NCBI GenBank assembly: GCA_007119455.1
Contig: SKPR01000187.1
Span: forward strand, 1 to 6,033
Length of the DNA stretch: 6,033 nt
Direction: 5' to 3'
Source: Candidatus Brevefilum sp.
GTDB taxonomy: Bacteria; Chloroflexota; Anaerolineae; Anaerolineales; Anaerolineaceae
Part shown: one piece after another, positions 6,028-6,033 of the stretch
Layout of the letters: each line of letters starts with the position of its first letter
Position numbering within the stretch: the first letter of the stretch is position 1
The notes under the pieces: model-generated
Told to the model about the DNA's origin: nothing
The model's database searches: none
Seen by the model: the letters and a program-made list of their open reading frames with translations, nothing else
Made by a program: the position numbers and the translations under genes

Positions 6028-6033
6028 CATCAG

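Overview
This 6 kb window is a gene-dense stretch of a bacterial chromosome, moderately GC-rich by eye. Protein genes are packed closely, most carry recognisable Shine-Dalgarno sequences, and there are no RNA genes, insertion sequences or CRISPR arrays. The mix of a membrane-anchored M20 peptidase, a YcxB-like membrane protein, DUF4261 and DUF952 proteins and a plain aldo/keto reductase would suit an environmental anaerobe. Chloroflexota of the Anaerolineae type is my guess, but nothing here proves the taxon.

Layout, reading the minus strand from the right edge. A promoter-like TATAAT lies at 6022-6027. It precedes a gene of unusual architecture (5176-5991): an N-terminal segment with a zincin-type HEACH motif fused to a C-terminal DUF952 domain. 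The stop codon of that gene overlaps by 4 bp (ATGA) the start of a small cysteine phosphatase of the dual-specificity/PTP type (4676-5179). These two form a translationally coupled pair. They converge on a plus-strand DUF4261-like gene (3799-4665) across a 10 bp gap that carries a small hairpin. Between the DUF4261-like gene and the next minus-strand gene is a 244 bp divergent intergenic region with an extended -10 candidate facing each way and a GAAGC/GCTTC palindrome. Further left on the minus strand are a two-pass YcxB-like membrane protein (3033-3554), a membrane-anchored PM20D1/carboxypeptidase-S-type M20 metallopeptidase with a very acidic tail (1160-2932), and an aldo/keto reductase (1134 to beyond the left edge).

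The YcxB-like, M20 and aldo/keto reductase genes could be one transcription unit. The M20-reductase gap is only 25 bp, while the 100 bp YcxB-M20 gap holds a hairpin and a candidate internal promoter. No shared pathway is obvious for these three. The observation most worth following is the coupled pair on the right: an HExxH segment, a DUF952 domain that resembles the ADP-ribosyltransferase/KptA fold, and a phosphatase translated directly after it.
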